A stretch of 64,000 bases of DNA from Streptomyces roseolilacinus (GCF_014649335.1 NZ_BMSV01000003.1:496001-560000); one strand, 5' to 3'; shown: positions 9,029 through 17,982, counted from the first letter of the stretch. Program-made: numbers and translations. Notes: generated from the letters alone by a model not told the origin.

Positions 9029-11410
9029 CTAATCCGGCAGCGGCAGCCGCACCGACCGCCCCGGCTCGATGGACACCGCGGTCCCGGGCAGCTCGATGTC
9101 GATCGGGGCCACCCCCGACTCCGGCACCGCCACGTGCAGGCTCTCCGGCGTCATCCGCAGCCGCACCCCCCAGTGCCCGTGGAACCGCAGCGTGAACGCG
9201 TACTCCGACAGCTCCGGCAGCCGCACCGGGTCCAGCCGCAGCGCCCCGCCCCGCGTGTCCAGCCCCGTCAGCCCCCGCTGCACCAGGTCCAGCGTGCCCG
9301 CCATCGCGCCCAGGTGGATGCCCTCACCGGTCGTCCCGCCGTGCAGGTCCGCGATGTCCGCCTCCAGCGCCTCCTGGCAGAACTCCCACGCCCCCGCCCG
9401 CCGCACCCGCGCCAGCACCCACCCGTGCACCAGCACGCTCAGCGTCGAACCGTGGCTCGTGCGCCGCAGGTAGTAGTCGACGGTCCGCCACCACGTCTCG
9501 TCGTCCAGCGCGTGCCCCAGCCGCCGCAGCAGCCCCCGCAGCTCCGCCGGCGGGAACAGGTAGCCCAGCATCAGCACGTCCGCCTGCTTGGACGCCTGGT
9601 AGCGGTTGACCGTGTCGCCCTCCGCCTCCAGGATCCGGTCCAGCCGCCGGATGTCCCCGTACTTGTGCCGCAGCCCCTCCCAGTCCAGTTCGGCCAGCTC
9701 CCCGTACCCGTGGAACTGACTGATCACCCCGTCGTGGAACGGCACGTACAGCCGGCGCGACACGTCCTCCCAGAGGGCCAGCTCGCTGTGGTGCAGCCCG
9801 ATGCGCTCCTCCAGCTCCCGCCGGCGCGGCTCCGGCAGCTCCGCCATCAGCTGCAGGGCCCGCAGCAGCACCCAGGCGGCCGTCACGTTCGTGTACGCGT
9901 TGTCATCGAGGCCCGGCCGCCGCGCCCCCGGATACGCGTCGTGGTACTCGTCGGGGCCCATCACCCCGCGGATGCGGTACCGGTCGACCGCCTCGTCGTA
10001 CTCCGCCGAGTCCGCCCAGAACCGGGCGATCTCCAGCAGCGTCTCCGCGCCCTTGGTGTGCAGGAACTCGTCGTCCCCGGTCGCCTCCCAGTACCGCCAC
10101 ACGTTGTACGCGACGGCCGAGCCCACGTGGTGCTGGAGGTGCGAGTGGTCCGGAAGCCAGCGCCCCGAAAGCGGGTTCAGGTGCAGCCGCTGCGTCTCCT
10201 CCCGGCCGTCGCTGCCGCTCTGCCACGGGTACATCGCCCCCGCCCGGCCCGCGTCCCGCGCCGCGGACCTGGCCCGGCCCAGCCGCCGGTGCCGGTAGGT
10301 CAGCAGGGCCCGCGACACCTCCGGGAAGTGCAGGTTCAGGTACGGCAGCACGAACAGCTCGTCCCAGAACACGTGCCCCCGGTACGCCTCCCCGTGCAGC
10401 CCGCGCGCCGGCACGCCCACGTCCAAGTCCGCGGTGTGCGGCGACAGCGTCTGCAGCACGTGGAACAGGTGCAGCCGCAGGATGCGGCCCGCCTTGTCCG
10501 GCACCTCCAGCTCGGCCCGCCGCCACAGCTGCTGCCACGCCGTCCGGTGCGACGCCAGCAGCTCGCCGAAGCCGTCCGCCCGCCCCACCCGGTCCACCGC
10601 CGCGTGCAGCGGGTCGGAGATCGCCGGGTCGCGCGAGGTGTGCAGCGCCACCACCTTGTCGACCACGACCGTCGCGCCCGGCGACAGCGCCAGCCGGAAC
10701 CGCTGCACCACCCCCTTCTCGACGTGCACCACCTCGGCGTCCTCGGGCGCCGTCGTCCGCGCGGCCATCCCGATCCGGACGTCGGACGTGGCCGTCCGGC
10801 AGCACAGCCACACCCGGCCGCCCTCCGCCTCGCCCGTCTCGACGTGCGCCAGGTGCCGCGACGACAGCTGCCGGTACCGCGCCACGCCCGTGTTGGCGAC
10901 CGAGCCGTCCAGCGCGGCCTCCACCTCCAGCACCCCCGCCCAGTTCTCGGCGGTGAACTCCGTCCGCAGCGCCGCCACGTGCGGGTCGCCCATGTGGACC
11001 AGCCGCAGCTGGCGCACCGCCAGCCGCCGCCCGTCGTCGTCCTCGTACCGGCTGCGCCGCTCCAGGACGCCGCCGCGCAGGTCGAGGGAGAGCGCGTGGT
11101 CGGTGAGGAACTCGTGCGCCGGCGCCAGCCACGGCCCGGGCTCCGGGCCGTCGGCCACCCGGTAGCGCACGGGCAGCCAGTTCGGCAGGTTCACCGTGTC
11201 CTCGTTCTCCACGCTCCGCCCCGCCACCTCCGACACCAGCCGGTCGTAGCAGCCCGCCACGTACGTCCCCGGGTAGTGCGTCCCGTCCGCCGCGCACTCC
11301 GGGAGCGCGCCGCGCGTCGCGAAGTAGCCGTTGCCCAGGGTGCACAGCGCCTCCCGCAGCGACTCGCGCTCGGCGGCGTACCCCTCGAACTCCCACGTCC
11401 AGTCGCTCAC
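9029..11410 (-). CDS. GH65 family glycoside phosphorylase (maltose/trehalose/kojibiose type)
   Basis: A 793-aa cytoplasmic protein with the GH65 layout: an N-terminal beta-sandwich beginning DWTWEFEGYAAERESLREAL and GNGYFATRGALPE, then an (alpha/alpha)6 barrel. Barrel motifs are FWDELFVLPYLNLHFPE, YPWQSGSDGREETQ and RGVMGPDEYHD, whose Glu is the general acid, followed by NRYQASKQADVLML near the phosphate site, and a small C-terminal sheet. It phosphorolyses an alpha-glucosyl disaccharide to beta-glucose 1-phosphate. GTG at 11410 overlaps the TGA of the HAD gene (GTGA), and that neighbour is the expected beta-phosphoglucomutase. Which disaccharide is used cannot be told from motifs alone. Confidence 0.93.
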   Translation of the reverse strand: MSDWTWEFEGYAAERESLREALCTLGNGYFATRGALPECAADGTHYPGTYVAGCYDRLVSEVAGRSVENEDTVNLPNWLPVRYRVADGPEPGPWLAPAHEFLTDHALSLDLRGGVLERRSRYEDDDGRRLAVRQLRLVHMGDPHVAALRTEFTAENWAGVLEVEAALDGSVANTGVARYRQLSSRHLAHVETGEAEGGRVWLCCRTATSDVRIGMAARTTAPEDAEVVHVEKGVVQRFRLALSPGATVVVDKVVALHTSRDPAISDPLHAAVDRVGRADGFGELLASHRTAWQQLWRRAELEVPDKAGRILRLHLFHVLQTLSPHTADLDVGVPARGLHGEAYRGHVFWDELFVLPYLNLHFPEVSRALLTYRHRRLGRARSAARDAGRAGAMYPWQSGSDGREETQRLHLNPLSGRWLPDHSHLQHHVGSAVAYNVWRYWEATGDDEFLHTKGAETLLEIARFWADSAEYDEAVDRYRIRGVMGPDEYHDAYPGARRPGLDDNAYTNVTAAWVLLRALQLMAELPEPRRRELEERIGLHHSELALWEDVSRRLYVPFHDGVISQFHGYGELAELDWEGLRHKYGDIRRLDRILEAEGDTVNRYQASKQADVLMLGYLFPPAELRGLLRRLGHALDDETWWRTVDYYLRRTSHGSTLSVLVHGWVLARVRRAGAWEFCQEALEADIADLHGGTTGEGIHLGAMAGTLDLVQRGLTGLDTRGGALRLDPVRLPELSEYAFTLRFHGHWGVRLRMTPESLHVAVPESGVAPIDIELPGTAVSIEPGRSVRLPLPD

Positions 11411-12180
11411 GACGGCTGCCCCTCCCGTGCGGCGAGCAGGTCCACCGGATCCGGTACGACGAGGTCGGCACCGTGGCGGCGCAGCGCGTCCGCCGTGTCC
11501 GGGCCGGCCGCCCGGTCGACTCCCACGACCAGGCCGAACCCACCGCGCCGCCCCGCCTCCACCCCGGCCAGGGCGTCCTCCACCAGCGCGCACCGCCCGG
11601 GCGGCACGCCGAGCCGGCGCGCCGCCTCCAGGAACAGCGCCGGGTCCGGTTTGCCGGGCAGCCCCAGCCGGGCCGCCTCCACCCCGTCCACCAGCGCGTC
11701 GAACAGGTCCAGGAGCCCGGCCCGCTCCAGCAGCTCGCGGGCGTGCCGGGACGCGGACGCGGCGGCCATCGGCACCCCCGCCCCGCGCAGGACGCGCAGC
11801 AGCCGCACCGAGCCGGGGTAGGCGTCCACGGGGCGGGCGCGCAGCCGCCGCGTGAGGCGGCGCTCCTTGTCGGCGGCGACGGCCTCCACGGCGGCCGGGT
11901 CCGCGGGCAGCCCGCGCGCCGCGAGGAACGCCGCCGCCCCGTCCCGCCGGGAGCGCCCGTCCACGTACCGCCGGTACTCCTCCGCCGCGTCGAAGGGCCG
12001 CCGCGCCGAGGTGTCCGCCACGTCCGGCGGCAGGTCGCGCAGGTACGCGTCGAACGCCGCCTTCCAGGCTTCCGCGTGGACCCCCGCCGAGTCGGTGAGC
12101 ACCCCGTCCGTGTCGAACACGACGGCCCGCGCGGACCGCAGCGCGGGCACCACCGGGCTGCGGTCCTGGCCTGGGCTCAT
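11407..12180 (-). CDS. HAD-superfamily beta-phosphoglucomutase-like enzyme
   Basis: A 257-aa HAD phosphatase/mutase. Motif I is VVFDTDGVLTDSAG (DxD with the nucleophilic Asp), motif II lies in AAASASRHARELLERAG, the lysine in LPGKPDPALFLEAA, and the acidic motif in CALVEDALAGVEAG. The four-helix cap contains EAWKAAFDAYLRDLPP. It should interconvert beta-glucose 1-phosphate from the GH65 enzyme and glucose 6-phosphate. ATG at 12180 has AAGGAG at good spacing; the longer in-frame start at 12273 lacks such a site. Motif I reads DTD rather than the commoner DLD/DMD of beta-PGM. Confidence 0.9.
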   Translation of the reverse strand: MSPGQDRSPVVPALRSARAVVFDTDGVLTDSAGVHAEAWKAAFDAYLRDLPPDVADTSARRPFDAAEEYRRYVDGRSRRDGAAAFLAARGLPADPAAVEAVAADKERRLTRRLRARPVDAYPGSVRLLRVLRGAGVPMAAASASRHARELLERAGLLDLFDALVDGVEAARLGLPGKPDPALFLEAARRLGVPPGRCALVEDALAGVEAGRRGGFGLVVGVDRAAGPDTADALRRHGADLVVPDPVDLLAAREGQPS

Positions 12181-12351
12181 GGCGGCGTCTCCTTGCTGGT
12201 CGACCGCCCGAGTGCCCGGAAACACCGGGGGCACACGGGGCGGGCGCGAAGAACGGGCTCCACCGCCCATCATGGCCCGGTCCCCGCCGCGAGGGTCGGC
12301 CGTACAGAGCCATGAGGGGCACGCCGCCCACCCCTCCGGCCCCGCGCGGGC

Positions 12352-13284
12352 TCAGCCCACGGCCTGCGCCAGCAGCCTCGCCGCCTCGGCGACGAGCTCG
12401 TCGTCGGCCTTCGCGTCCGGGGTGAACCGGGTCGTCAGGACGGCCAGCACGACCGGCGGCCGGCCGGGCGGCCAGGCGACGCCGGCGTCGTTGTTGCCGC
12501 CGTACCCGCCGCCGCCCGTCTTGTCCGCCAGGAGCCAGTCCGCGGGCAGGCCCTTGCGGAACCGCTCGCCGCTCGTCTGGTTGGCGAGCATCCACCGCGT
12601 CAGCCGCTCCCGGTCGTGCGCCGCGAGCGCGTCGCCGAGGAGCAGCCGCCCGTACGTGCGGCCGATGGCGCGCGGCGTGGTGGTGTCGGTGACCCGCCAC
12701 GGCTCGGCCGAGTTCAGCTCCGGCTCCCACCGGTCCAGCCGGGTGACGCCGTCGCCCACCGAGCGGCAGAACCGGGTCACCGCGGTCGGCCCGCCCAGCT
12801 CGCGCAGCAGCAGGTTGCCCGCCGCGTTGTCGCTGCGGGTGAGGGTCGCCTCGCACAGCTCGGCGACGGTCATCCCGTTCGCCACGTTCTCCGGCCGCTC
12901 GGTGACGGGGGAGAAGCCCGAGTCCTTCACGTACTGCGCGGTGTAGTGGACGCGCCGGGCGAGCACCTCGCCGCCTTGGTCCAGGTCCCGCAGGACGGCG
13001 GCGACGGCGAGCGCCTTGAACAGCGACGCCATCGGGAAGCGCTCGTCGGCCCGGTACAGCACCGTCCGCCCGGTCCCCGTGTCGTACGCGAACGCGCCGA
13101 GCCGCGCTTCGTGCGTCCGTTCGAGTGCTCGCAGCCGTCCCTCGACGCGCGCCCCCGGCCCGCGCGGTCCCGGACCGGGCGCGGCGTGCGCGGGCGCGGC
13201 GGCCGCGACGGCGGCGGCCAGCGCGGCCCCCACCCCCGTGGCGAGGACGGCGCGGCGGTTCGGACGTGCACCGGCGGGATTCAC
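12352..13284 (-). CDS. Class A serine beta-lactamase, Tat-exported
   Basis: A 310-aa protein with a twin-arginine signal (NRRAVLATG then a long Ala-rich stretch ending APAHAA). All class A motifs are present: SxxK in MASLFKALA, SDN in TRSDNAAGNLLL, the omega-loop glutamate in WEPELNSAEP and KTG in LADKTGGGGYGGNNDAG. It hydrolyses beta-lactams outside the membrane or acts as a related penicillin-recognising enzyme. It stands alone, divergent from the sigma-like gene at 13627. The glycine run after KTG is unusual but within the range of actinobacterial enzymes. Confidence 0.95.
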   Translation of the reverse strand: MNPAGARPNRRAVLATGVGAALAAAVAAAAPAHAAPGPGPRGPGARVEGRLRALERTHEARLGAFAYDTGTGRTVLYRADERFPMASLFKALAVAAVLRDLDQGGEVLARRVHYTAQYVKDSGFSPVTERPENVANGMTVAELCEATLTRSDNAAGNLLLRELGGPTAVTRFCRSVGDGVTRLDRWEPELNSAEPWRVTDTTTPRAIGRTYGRLLLGDALAAHDRERLTRWMLANQTSGERFRKGLPADWLLADKTGGGGYGGNNDAGVAWPPGRPPVVLAVLTTRFTPDAKADDELVAEAARLLAQAVG

Positions 13285-13626
13285 GATGAGGGCCCCTTCA
13301 CCTCGGACAGCAGGACGGTACCCCTCACGACGACCCCCTCCGCCCCTCTGGTTTCACCCGTCACGCCCTCGGCCGAAAATCGACCTCCGCCGGGGCGGGC
13401 GGGGCGTGACGGGGACACCCCGCCGTCCTCCGTGGCCCCGCCCCGCCGTGACACGCCCGCGACACGCCCGCGACACGCCCGCGGCGCGTCGCGACGATGG
13501 CGCCGGCCATCAGCAGTAACGTTTCTGCCAGTCATGTCGGATGTCGTGGCGCATCACGTGAATCCCGTCCGTGTCACGTCAGGATGCGCCTATGCACTTC
13601 TTCGTTCGGAGTGGGTCGTCGCCCCG
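13285..13626. other. Divergent intergenic region
   Basis: 342 bp between the beta-lactamase and the sigma-like gene. It contains a run of tandem GACACGCCC units near 13450-13485, and the least G+C-rich stretch is around 13515-13610. No gene or confident promoter hexamers are seen. An alternative ATG for the sigma-like gene lies at 13535. Confidence 0.5.
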
Positions 13627-14364
13627 ATGAGCCAGAGCACCACACCGTCCCCTTCCACCTCCGCCCCGACCCCCGTCGAGGCCTTCGACGCCCTCTACGC
13701 CCGGGCCGCCCCGGCCCTGGTGCACCAGGCGTACCTGCTCACCGGAGGCCGCAGACACGCCTTCGACTCCGTCGAGCACGCCTTCCAGCGCGCCTGGGAG
13801 CACTGGCCGGAGGTCGCCTTCGACCCGGACCCGGTCGGCTGGGTGCGGGCGCGGGCGCACGAGTACGCGCTCGCCCCCTGGCACCGGTTCCGGCGCCCCG
13901 AGGCCCCGCCGGCCGACCCCGCGCACCGCGCCCTGCTCGAACTGCCGCCGCCGTACCGCCGTACCGTCCTGCTCTGCGACGGCCTCGGCCTGAGCGTGGA
14001 GGAAGCCGCCGCGGAGACCGCGGCCACCGTCCCGGCCACGACGAGCCGGCTGCGCCACGCGCGCACCGCCCTCGGCCGGGAGGTCCCCGCCCTCGCCGAC
14101 CCCGACGCCCTGCGCGCGTGGCTGGGCGGGCTCGTCGCGGCGGTGTCGACCGCGACGCTCCCGCTCGCCCGGTCCGTCCGCACCGGCAGCGAGCGCCGCC
14201 TGCGCGCCCTGACCCGCACGGTGTACGGGGTGGCGGCCCTCCTCGTCGGCGCCGTCGTCCTCTCCGCGCTCACCCCTCCCTCCGACCGCCCCGAACCGCC
14301 CTCCCCCGACCGCGTCGAGCACGGCGTCCCGCACCGCGACGACCACGAGGCGCCCCGGCCTTAG
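13627..14364 (+). CDS. Sigma-70/ECF-like regulator with C-terminal membrane segment
   Basis: A 245-aa protein from ATG 13627. Residues ~18-85 resemble region 2 (AFDALYARAAPALVHQAYLL, then HAFQRAWEHWPEV). Residues ~100-150 resemble region 4 (LLELPPPYRRTVLLCDGLGL, then VEEAAAETAATVPATTSRLRHAR) with a helix-turn-helix. After ~45 further residues one hydrophobic segment (TVYGVAALLVGAVVLSAL) and a short Pro/Asp/Arg tail follow. The layout suggests a sigma-factor-like protein held at the membrane by its own C-terminus. No separate anti-sigma gene is adjacent. Region 2 is weak, so promoter recognition is not certain. An ATG at 13535 would add 31 residues. Confidence 0.75.
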   Translation: MSQSTTPSPSTSAPTPVEAFDALYARAAPALVHQAYLLTGGRRHAFDSVEHAFQRAWEHWPEVAFDPDPVGWVRARAHEYALAPWHRFRRPEAPPADPAHRALLELPPPYRRTVLLCDGLGLSVEEAAAETAATVPATTSRLRHARTALGREVPALADPDALRAWLGGLVAAVSTATLPLARSVRTGSERRLRALTRTVYGVAALLVGAVVLSALTPPSDRPEPPSPDRVEHGVPHRDDHEAPRP

Positions 14365-14433
14365 GGAAGGCCCGGTCGGCCCGCGCCCCACGACGCGCAT
14401 TCGCCCCCACGGACCCACCGGGGCGGAACGCGG

Positions 14434-14467
14434 ACGTGCCCGCGCACCGGGAGGCGCGCGGGCACGT
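14434..14467. terminator. Bidirectional terminator hairpin
   Basis: Perfect 12-bp arms (ACGTGCCCGCGC / GCGCGGGCACGT) with a 10-nt loop lie between the convergent genes ending at 14364 and 14483. There is no long U-tract, as is usual for Streptomyces. Confidence 0.7.
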
Positions 14468-14482
14468 CGGGGGATCGCGGCG

Positions 14483-16339
14483 TCAGCCGATCGGGCCGCT
14501 CCAGCGGCTCGCCGGGGCGCCGAAGCCGGTGCCCGTGCTCAGCCAGGAGTACACGCCGTCGACCTTGCGGCCGTCGGCGGTGGTGCCGAGGTCGTAGAGG
14601 ACCGCGGCGTCGTCCTTGCGGTCGCCGTTGTAATCGCCGGCCGTGAACTGGCTGTTGCTCCAGCGGAAGGCGCCGGTGCTCTCCCACTTCAGCGACGGGC
14701 CGCCGAACGCCGTGCCGGTGCTGGTGAAGGTGTACAGGTTCGAGCCGTACCTGCCGTCCGCGCCCAGGCCGCGGTCGTAGAACACGCCCACGTCCGCCTT
14801 GCCGTCGCCGTTGAAGTCACCGGACGCGACCTTGCCGGCGTTCCAGGTGAAACCGCCCGTCGAGGACCAGGTGCGCTGCGCGCCGCCGAAACCGGGGCCG
14901 GTGCTGTACCAGCTGTACAGCGCCGACAGGTTGCGGCCCTCGGGCGTCGTGCCGGCGTCGTAGAAGACCGACACGTCGTCCTTGCCGTCGCCGTTGTGGT
15001 CGCCCGCGACGAACTTCGACGCGGACCAGCGGAACGAGCCGGGGCTCTCCCACTCCAGGGTGGGCGAGCCGAAGGCCGCGCCGGTGCTGGTGAACGCGAA
15101 CAGCGCGGAGCGGTACACGCCGTCGGCGTCCCGGCCGCGGTCGTAGAAGACGCCGATGTCGGCCTTGCGGTCGCCGTTGAAGTCACCGGAGGCGACCTTG
15201 CTGGCCCCCCACGTGAAGCCGCCCGGCGTCGTCCACGTGACCTTCGGCGCGGCGAAGCCCGTACCGGTGCTGTACCAGGTGTAGACCGACGAGATGTTCT
15301 TGCCGTCGGCGGACTGGCCGCCGTCGTAGAACACGGACACGTCGTCCTTGCCGTCGCCGTTGTAGTCGCCGGCGGTCAGCTTGGAGCGGCTCCAGGCGAA
15401 GCCGCCCGAGGAGGTCCACACGTTCTTCGGCGCCGCGAAGCCGGTGGCGTTGCCGAGGAAGGTGTGGAGCGAGGAGCGGTTCTTGCCGTCGTGGGTGACG
15501 CCGTTGTCGTAGAGGCCGACGAGGTCCGCCTTGCCGTCGCCGTCGAAGTCGCCGGACGCGACCTGCGACTGCTGGGGCAGGGCGCGGACCTGGCGGACCC
15601 AGTCACCCAGGTCGTCGACGCGGGCCTCGACGGCGTCCGTGCGCGTCTCGGTCTCGTCGGTGCCGAAGCAGCCGCCCTGCCAGGAGGCGCTGTTCAGCGC
15701 GACCAGCTCGACCTTGCCGTCCCGCTCGCGCAGGGCCGGGCCGCCCGCGTCGCCGCGGCAGATGGTGCCGCCGGCGCCGGCCACCCGGACGGTGCCGGCG
15801 TCCGGGGCGGCGCTGACGGTGAACGCGCCGCTGTGGAGCCGGTCCGGCACCCACGCCGTGCGGGTGCGGCCGTAGCCGAGGACGCGCAGCGTCTCGCCCT
15901 GCGCGGGCGCGGTGGAGGCAAGCAGCACCGGGTCGACGCCCGTGACGGGCTGGGCGAGCCGGGCCATCACCACGTCGCGGTCGGCGCGCGGCACGATCTC
16001 GACGACCTCGGTCCGGGTGCCGCCCGTGCCCGTGAGGTCGGCGAGGCCCACGACCACCGTGGTCTTCAGCCGGGGGGCGCCGGCCGGGACGGGGTACGCC
16101 CGCAGCGGGTCGTCCGAGAAGCAGCTGCTGGCGGTGAGGATCCACCGGGGGTCGACCAGGGCGCCGGTGCAGGCGCGCTCGCCGCCCACGTTCACGTAGG
16201 CGGTGAAGGCGTCCGTGCCGTCGGCGACCGCGTCACCGACGAGGGCCTGGGCCGGGCCGGTGGCGGTCAGCGCGCCTGCCGCGGCCACCGCGGCGAGAAG
16301 CGCCGTGCCCCGCACGGCGCGGGGCTTTCTGTCGGACAC
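14483..16339 (-). CDS. Secreted S1-family pseudoprotease with six FG-GAP/VCBS repeats
   Basis: 618 aa from GTG 16339, which has AGGAG about 8 nt upstream. A signal peptide (RKPRAVRGTALLAAVAAAGA, ending near GPAQA) precedes a trypsin-fold domain (~35-275) and six repeats of the type GDFNGDGKADVGVFYDRG, which are calcium-binding FG-GAP/VCBS propeller units. The catalytic histidine motif TAAHC reads TASSC (residues 69-73) and the serine motif GDSGGP reads GDAGGP (Ala198). The aspartate in DVVMARL is kept. It should therefore be unable to act as a serine protease and may be a binding or structural protein outside the cell. Related Streptomyces proteins with altered triads exist. It is convergent with the sigma-like gene. 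Confidence 0.9.
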   Translation of the reverse strand: MSDRKPRAVRGTALLAAVAAAGALTATGPAQALVGDAVADGTDAFTAYVNVGGERACTGALVDPRWILTASSCFSDDPLRAYPVPAGAPRLKTTVVVGLADLTGTGGTRTEVVEIVPRADRDVVMARLAQPVTGVDPVLLASTAPAQGETLRVLGYGRTRTAWVPDRLHSGAFTVSAAPDAGTVRVAGAGGTICRGDAGGPALRERDGKVELVALNSASWQGGCFGTDETETRTDAVEARVDDLGDWVRQVRALPQQSQVASGDFDGDGKADLVGLYDNGVTHDGKNRSSLHTFLGNATGFAAPKNVWTSSGGFAWSRSKLTAGDYNGDGKDDVSVFYDGGQSADGKNISSVYTWYSTGTGFAAPKVTWTTPGGFTWGASKVASGDFNGDRKADIGVFYDRGRDADGVYRSALFAFTSTGAAFGSPTLEWESPGSFRWSASKFVAGDHNGDGKDDVSVFYDAGTTPEGRNLSALYSWYSTGPGFGGAQRTWSSTGGFTWNAGKVASGDFNGDGKADVGVFYDRGLGADGRYGSNLYTFTSTGTAFGGPSLKWESTGAFRWSNSQFTAGDYNGDRKDDAAVLYDLGTTADGRKVDGVYSWLSTGTGFGAPASRWSGPIG

Positions 16340-16465
16340 GAGGGGACTCCTAGCGGTCGGCTGCCGACCGTTCCGCGCCGTGTCCGGGGCGGCGCAACCC
16401 CGTGCGACGACCGCTGCACGGCGCCGGCCGCCCGTCGGCGGCCCGCACATCGCATCTCCCCCGGA

Positions 16466-16527
16466 CACACGCGCGGTCGGCGCGTGTGGATGCCGCTCAA
16501 AAATAACTGATCATGGTCTGTTGTCAA
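16466..16527 (-). promoter_or_regulatory. Promoter and 5'-UTR hairpin of the pseudoprotease gene
   Basis: Reading the minus strand, TTGACA (16527-16522) and TATTTT (16505-16500) are separated by 16 bp, a good vegetative-type promoter in an AT-rich island. Just downstream, CACACGCGC and GCGCGTGTG (16466-16474 and 16480-16488) form a 9-bp hairpin with a 5-nt loop in the leader. Confidence 0.6.
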
Positions 16528-16577
16528 TCCGTCAGGAGCGCCGCCCCGGCGGCCCCTCGGCCCGGCCGCGCCCCCGC

Positions 16578-16763
16578 TCAGGGCCGGCCGGGGTGCCGCA
16601 TCAGCTCCTGGAACATCGACATGCAGGACAGGCAGTGCCGGTCCGTCTCGTCGTCCTCCTCCCGGAGCGGCTGCCCGCAGAGGGCGGAGGACCGGTCCTG
16701 GCCGACGACGTGCCACACCAGGCCGGTACCGGTGGCGGCCGTACCGATGCGCATTTCGTACAT
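16578..16763 (-). CDS. Small cysteine-containing conserved protein
   Basis: A 61-aa protein starting MYEMRIGTAATGTGLVWHVV. It has a Cys-Gly-Gln-Pro-Leu site and a later HCLSCMSMF, so three cysteines and nearby histidines could bind a metal as a small zinc ribbon. The C-terminus is FQELMRHPGRP. The start chosen is the ATG at 16763; an ATG at 16808 would extend it. It lies close upstream of a HATPase-type regulator on the same strand. No function is assigned. Confidence 0.6.
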   Translation of the reverse strand: MYEMRIGTAATGTGLVWHVVGQDRSSALCGQPLREEDDETDRHCLSCMSMFQELMRHPGRP

Positions 16764-16851
16764 GGCGGCTCTCCGTACGGTGGACGACGCTTGCCCCCAG
16801 CCCAGCACGCCCGCGGCCCGGCCGCCGCCGCTGCCGGGCCGTCCGGGTGAG

Positions 16852-17286
16852 TCACCAGGGCAGGAAGACGTGGACGTCCTTGCCCTCCGGCCGGGTCAGC
16901 ACGGACACCTGCGTGGCGAGGGCGTTCACCAGGTGCCAGCCCACGGACCCGGTGTTGTCGGCGGGCGACCAGGGGCGGGGGACCGGCGGGCGCGGGTTGC
17001 TGTCCCGCACGACGACGTGGACGCCGTCGAAGGTGCGCCGCAGCCGCAGGGAGAACGGGCCGGGCGCGTACTGCACGGCGTTGCCCGTCAGCTCGGTGAC
17101 GACGAGCAGCACGTCGTCGCGCCGGTCCGGTTCCGAGGGCGTCGCCGTGCGCTCCAGGGCGGCCAGGTAGCGGTCGGCGAGCAGCCTGGCCGCGGACACG
17201 TCCTCCAGCGCCCCGCCGAAACGAGCCTCCAGGTCGTCGGCGTCCCGCGGGTCGGCGCCGTCGTTCATGGGTGGGCCGGTGGCCAC
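16852..17286 (-). CDS. ATP-binding regulatory protein, HATPase_c_2 (RsbW/anti-sigma kinase-like)
   Basis: 144 aa from GTG 17286, with AGGAGG five bases upstream. The Bergerat fold is visible as VLLVVTELTGNAVQYAPGPF (N box: E and N residues), VVVRDSNP (G1) and SVGWHLVNALATQVSV (G2), ending DVHVFLPW. Such stand-alone HATPase_c_2 proteins are abundant in Streptomyces and act as serine kinases/anti-sigma factors or partners of STAS proteins. No partner gene is next to it, so its target is unknown. Confidence 0.85.
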   Translation of the reverse strand: MATGPPMNDGADPRDADDLEARFGGALEDVSAARLLADRYLAALERTATPSEPDRRDDVLLVVTELTGNAVQYAPGPFSLRLRRTFDGVHVVVRDSNPRPPVPRPWSPADNTGSVGWHLVNALATQVSVLTRPEGKDVHVFLPW

Positions 17287-17551
17287 TGCGTCCTCCTCCT
17301 GTGGGTCGCCCGGTTGCGATCATCCGCCGGACGGGTGCCCCGCACGGCCGCCGCGATTCCTGCCCGTCGCGCGCCGGGCGGCGCGTACGGCGGACGCACT
17401 CGGCGGGGGCAGGCGCGGGGGCGGGACGTGGGGGGCCGGGGCGTGGACGTGGGGCCCCGCGGACGGCCCGTCCTGACGTGCGGGGCGCCCCGGCCGGTCC
17501 TACGGTGGCGGGGGCGGCCCTCCGAGGGCCGTACGGCAGGAGGTAGGGACG

Positions 17552-17950
17552 ATGCGGCAGGACGAGTTCCTCGCCCGGGTGCGGGAACGCGGCGAGTACC
17601 GCGACCAGGACGAGGCCGCGCAGATCACCCGGGCGGTGCTGGGGGTGCTCGGTCACCACATCACGCCCGGCGAGGCCGCCGACCTGGCGGCGCAGCTGCC
17701 CGGCGACCTCGGGGACGTGCTCACCGCCGACACCGACGGCGGCCGTCCCGCCGAGCGCTTCGGCATCGAGGAGTTCTACCGGCGCGTCGGCGAACGCACC
17801 GGGGCGCGCCCCCGCACCGCCCAGTGGGACGCGAGCGCCGTCCTGTCGACCCTGGCCGACGCCGTCTCGGGCGGGGAGCTGAACCAGATCATCAGCCAGC
17901 TCCCCAGCAGCTACGCCGTCCTCTTCGGCAAGGCGGACCTGTCGGACTGA
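17552..17950 (+). CDS. DUF2267 family protein
   Basis: A 132-aa protein with two related halves typical of DUF2267: FLARVRERGEYRDQDEAAQI with TRAVLGVLGHHITPGEAADL and AAQLPGDLGDVL, then FYRRVGERTG with ALADAV-like and IISQLPSSYAVLFG. AGGAGGTAGGGACG precedes the ATG. Proteins of this family are small, soluble and often found in stress loci, with no established activity. It is single, followed by a strong hairpin at 17983. Confidence 0.85.
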   Translation: MRQDEFLARVRERGEYRDQDEAAQITRAVLGVLGHHITPGEAADLAAQLPGDLGDVLTADTDGGRPAERFGIEEFYRRVGERTGARPRTAQWDASAVLSTLADAVSGGELNQIISQLPSSYAVLFGKADLSD

Positions 17951-17982
17951 CCACCCCGCCACGCGCCCCGCCCATCACCCCC

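Noticed and set aside
12352..13284. Calling the beta-lactamase a sign of a beta-lactam biosynthetic cluster
   Set aside because: No biosynthetic genes for beta-lactams are nearby; class A enzymes are common stand-alone genes in Streptomyces.
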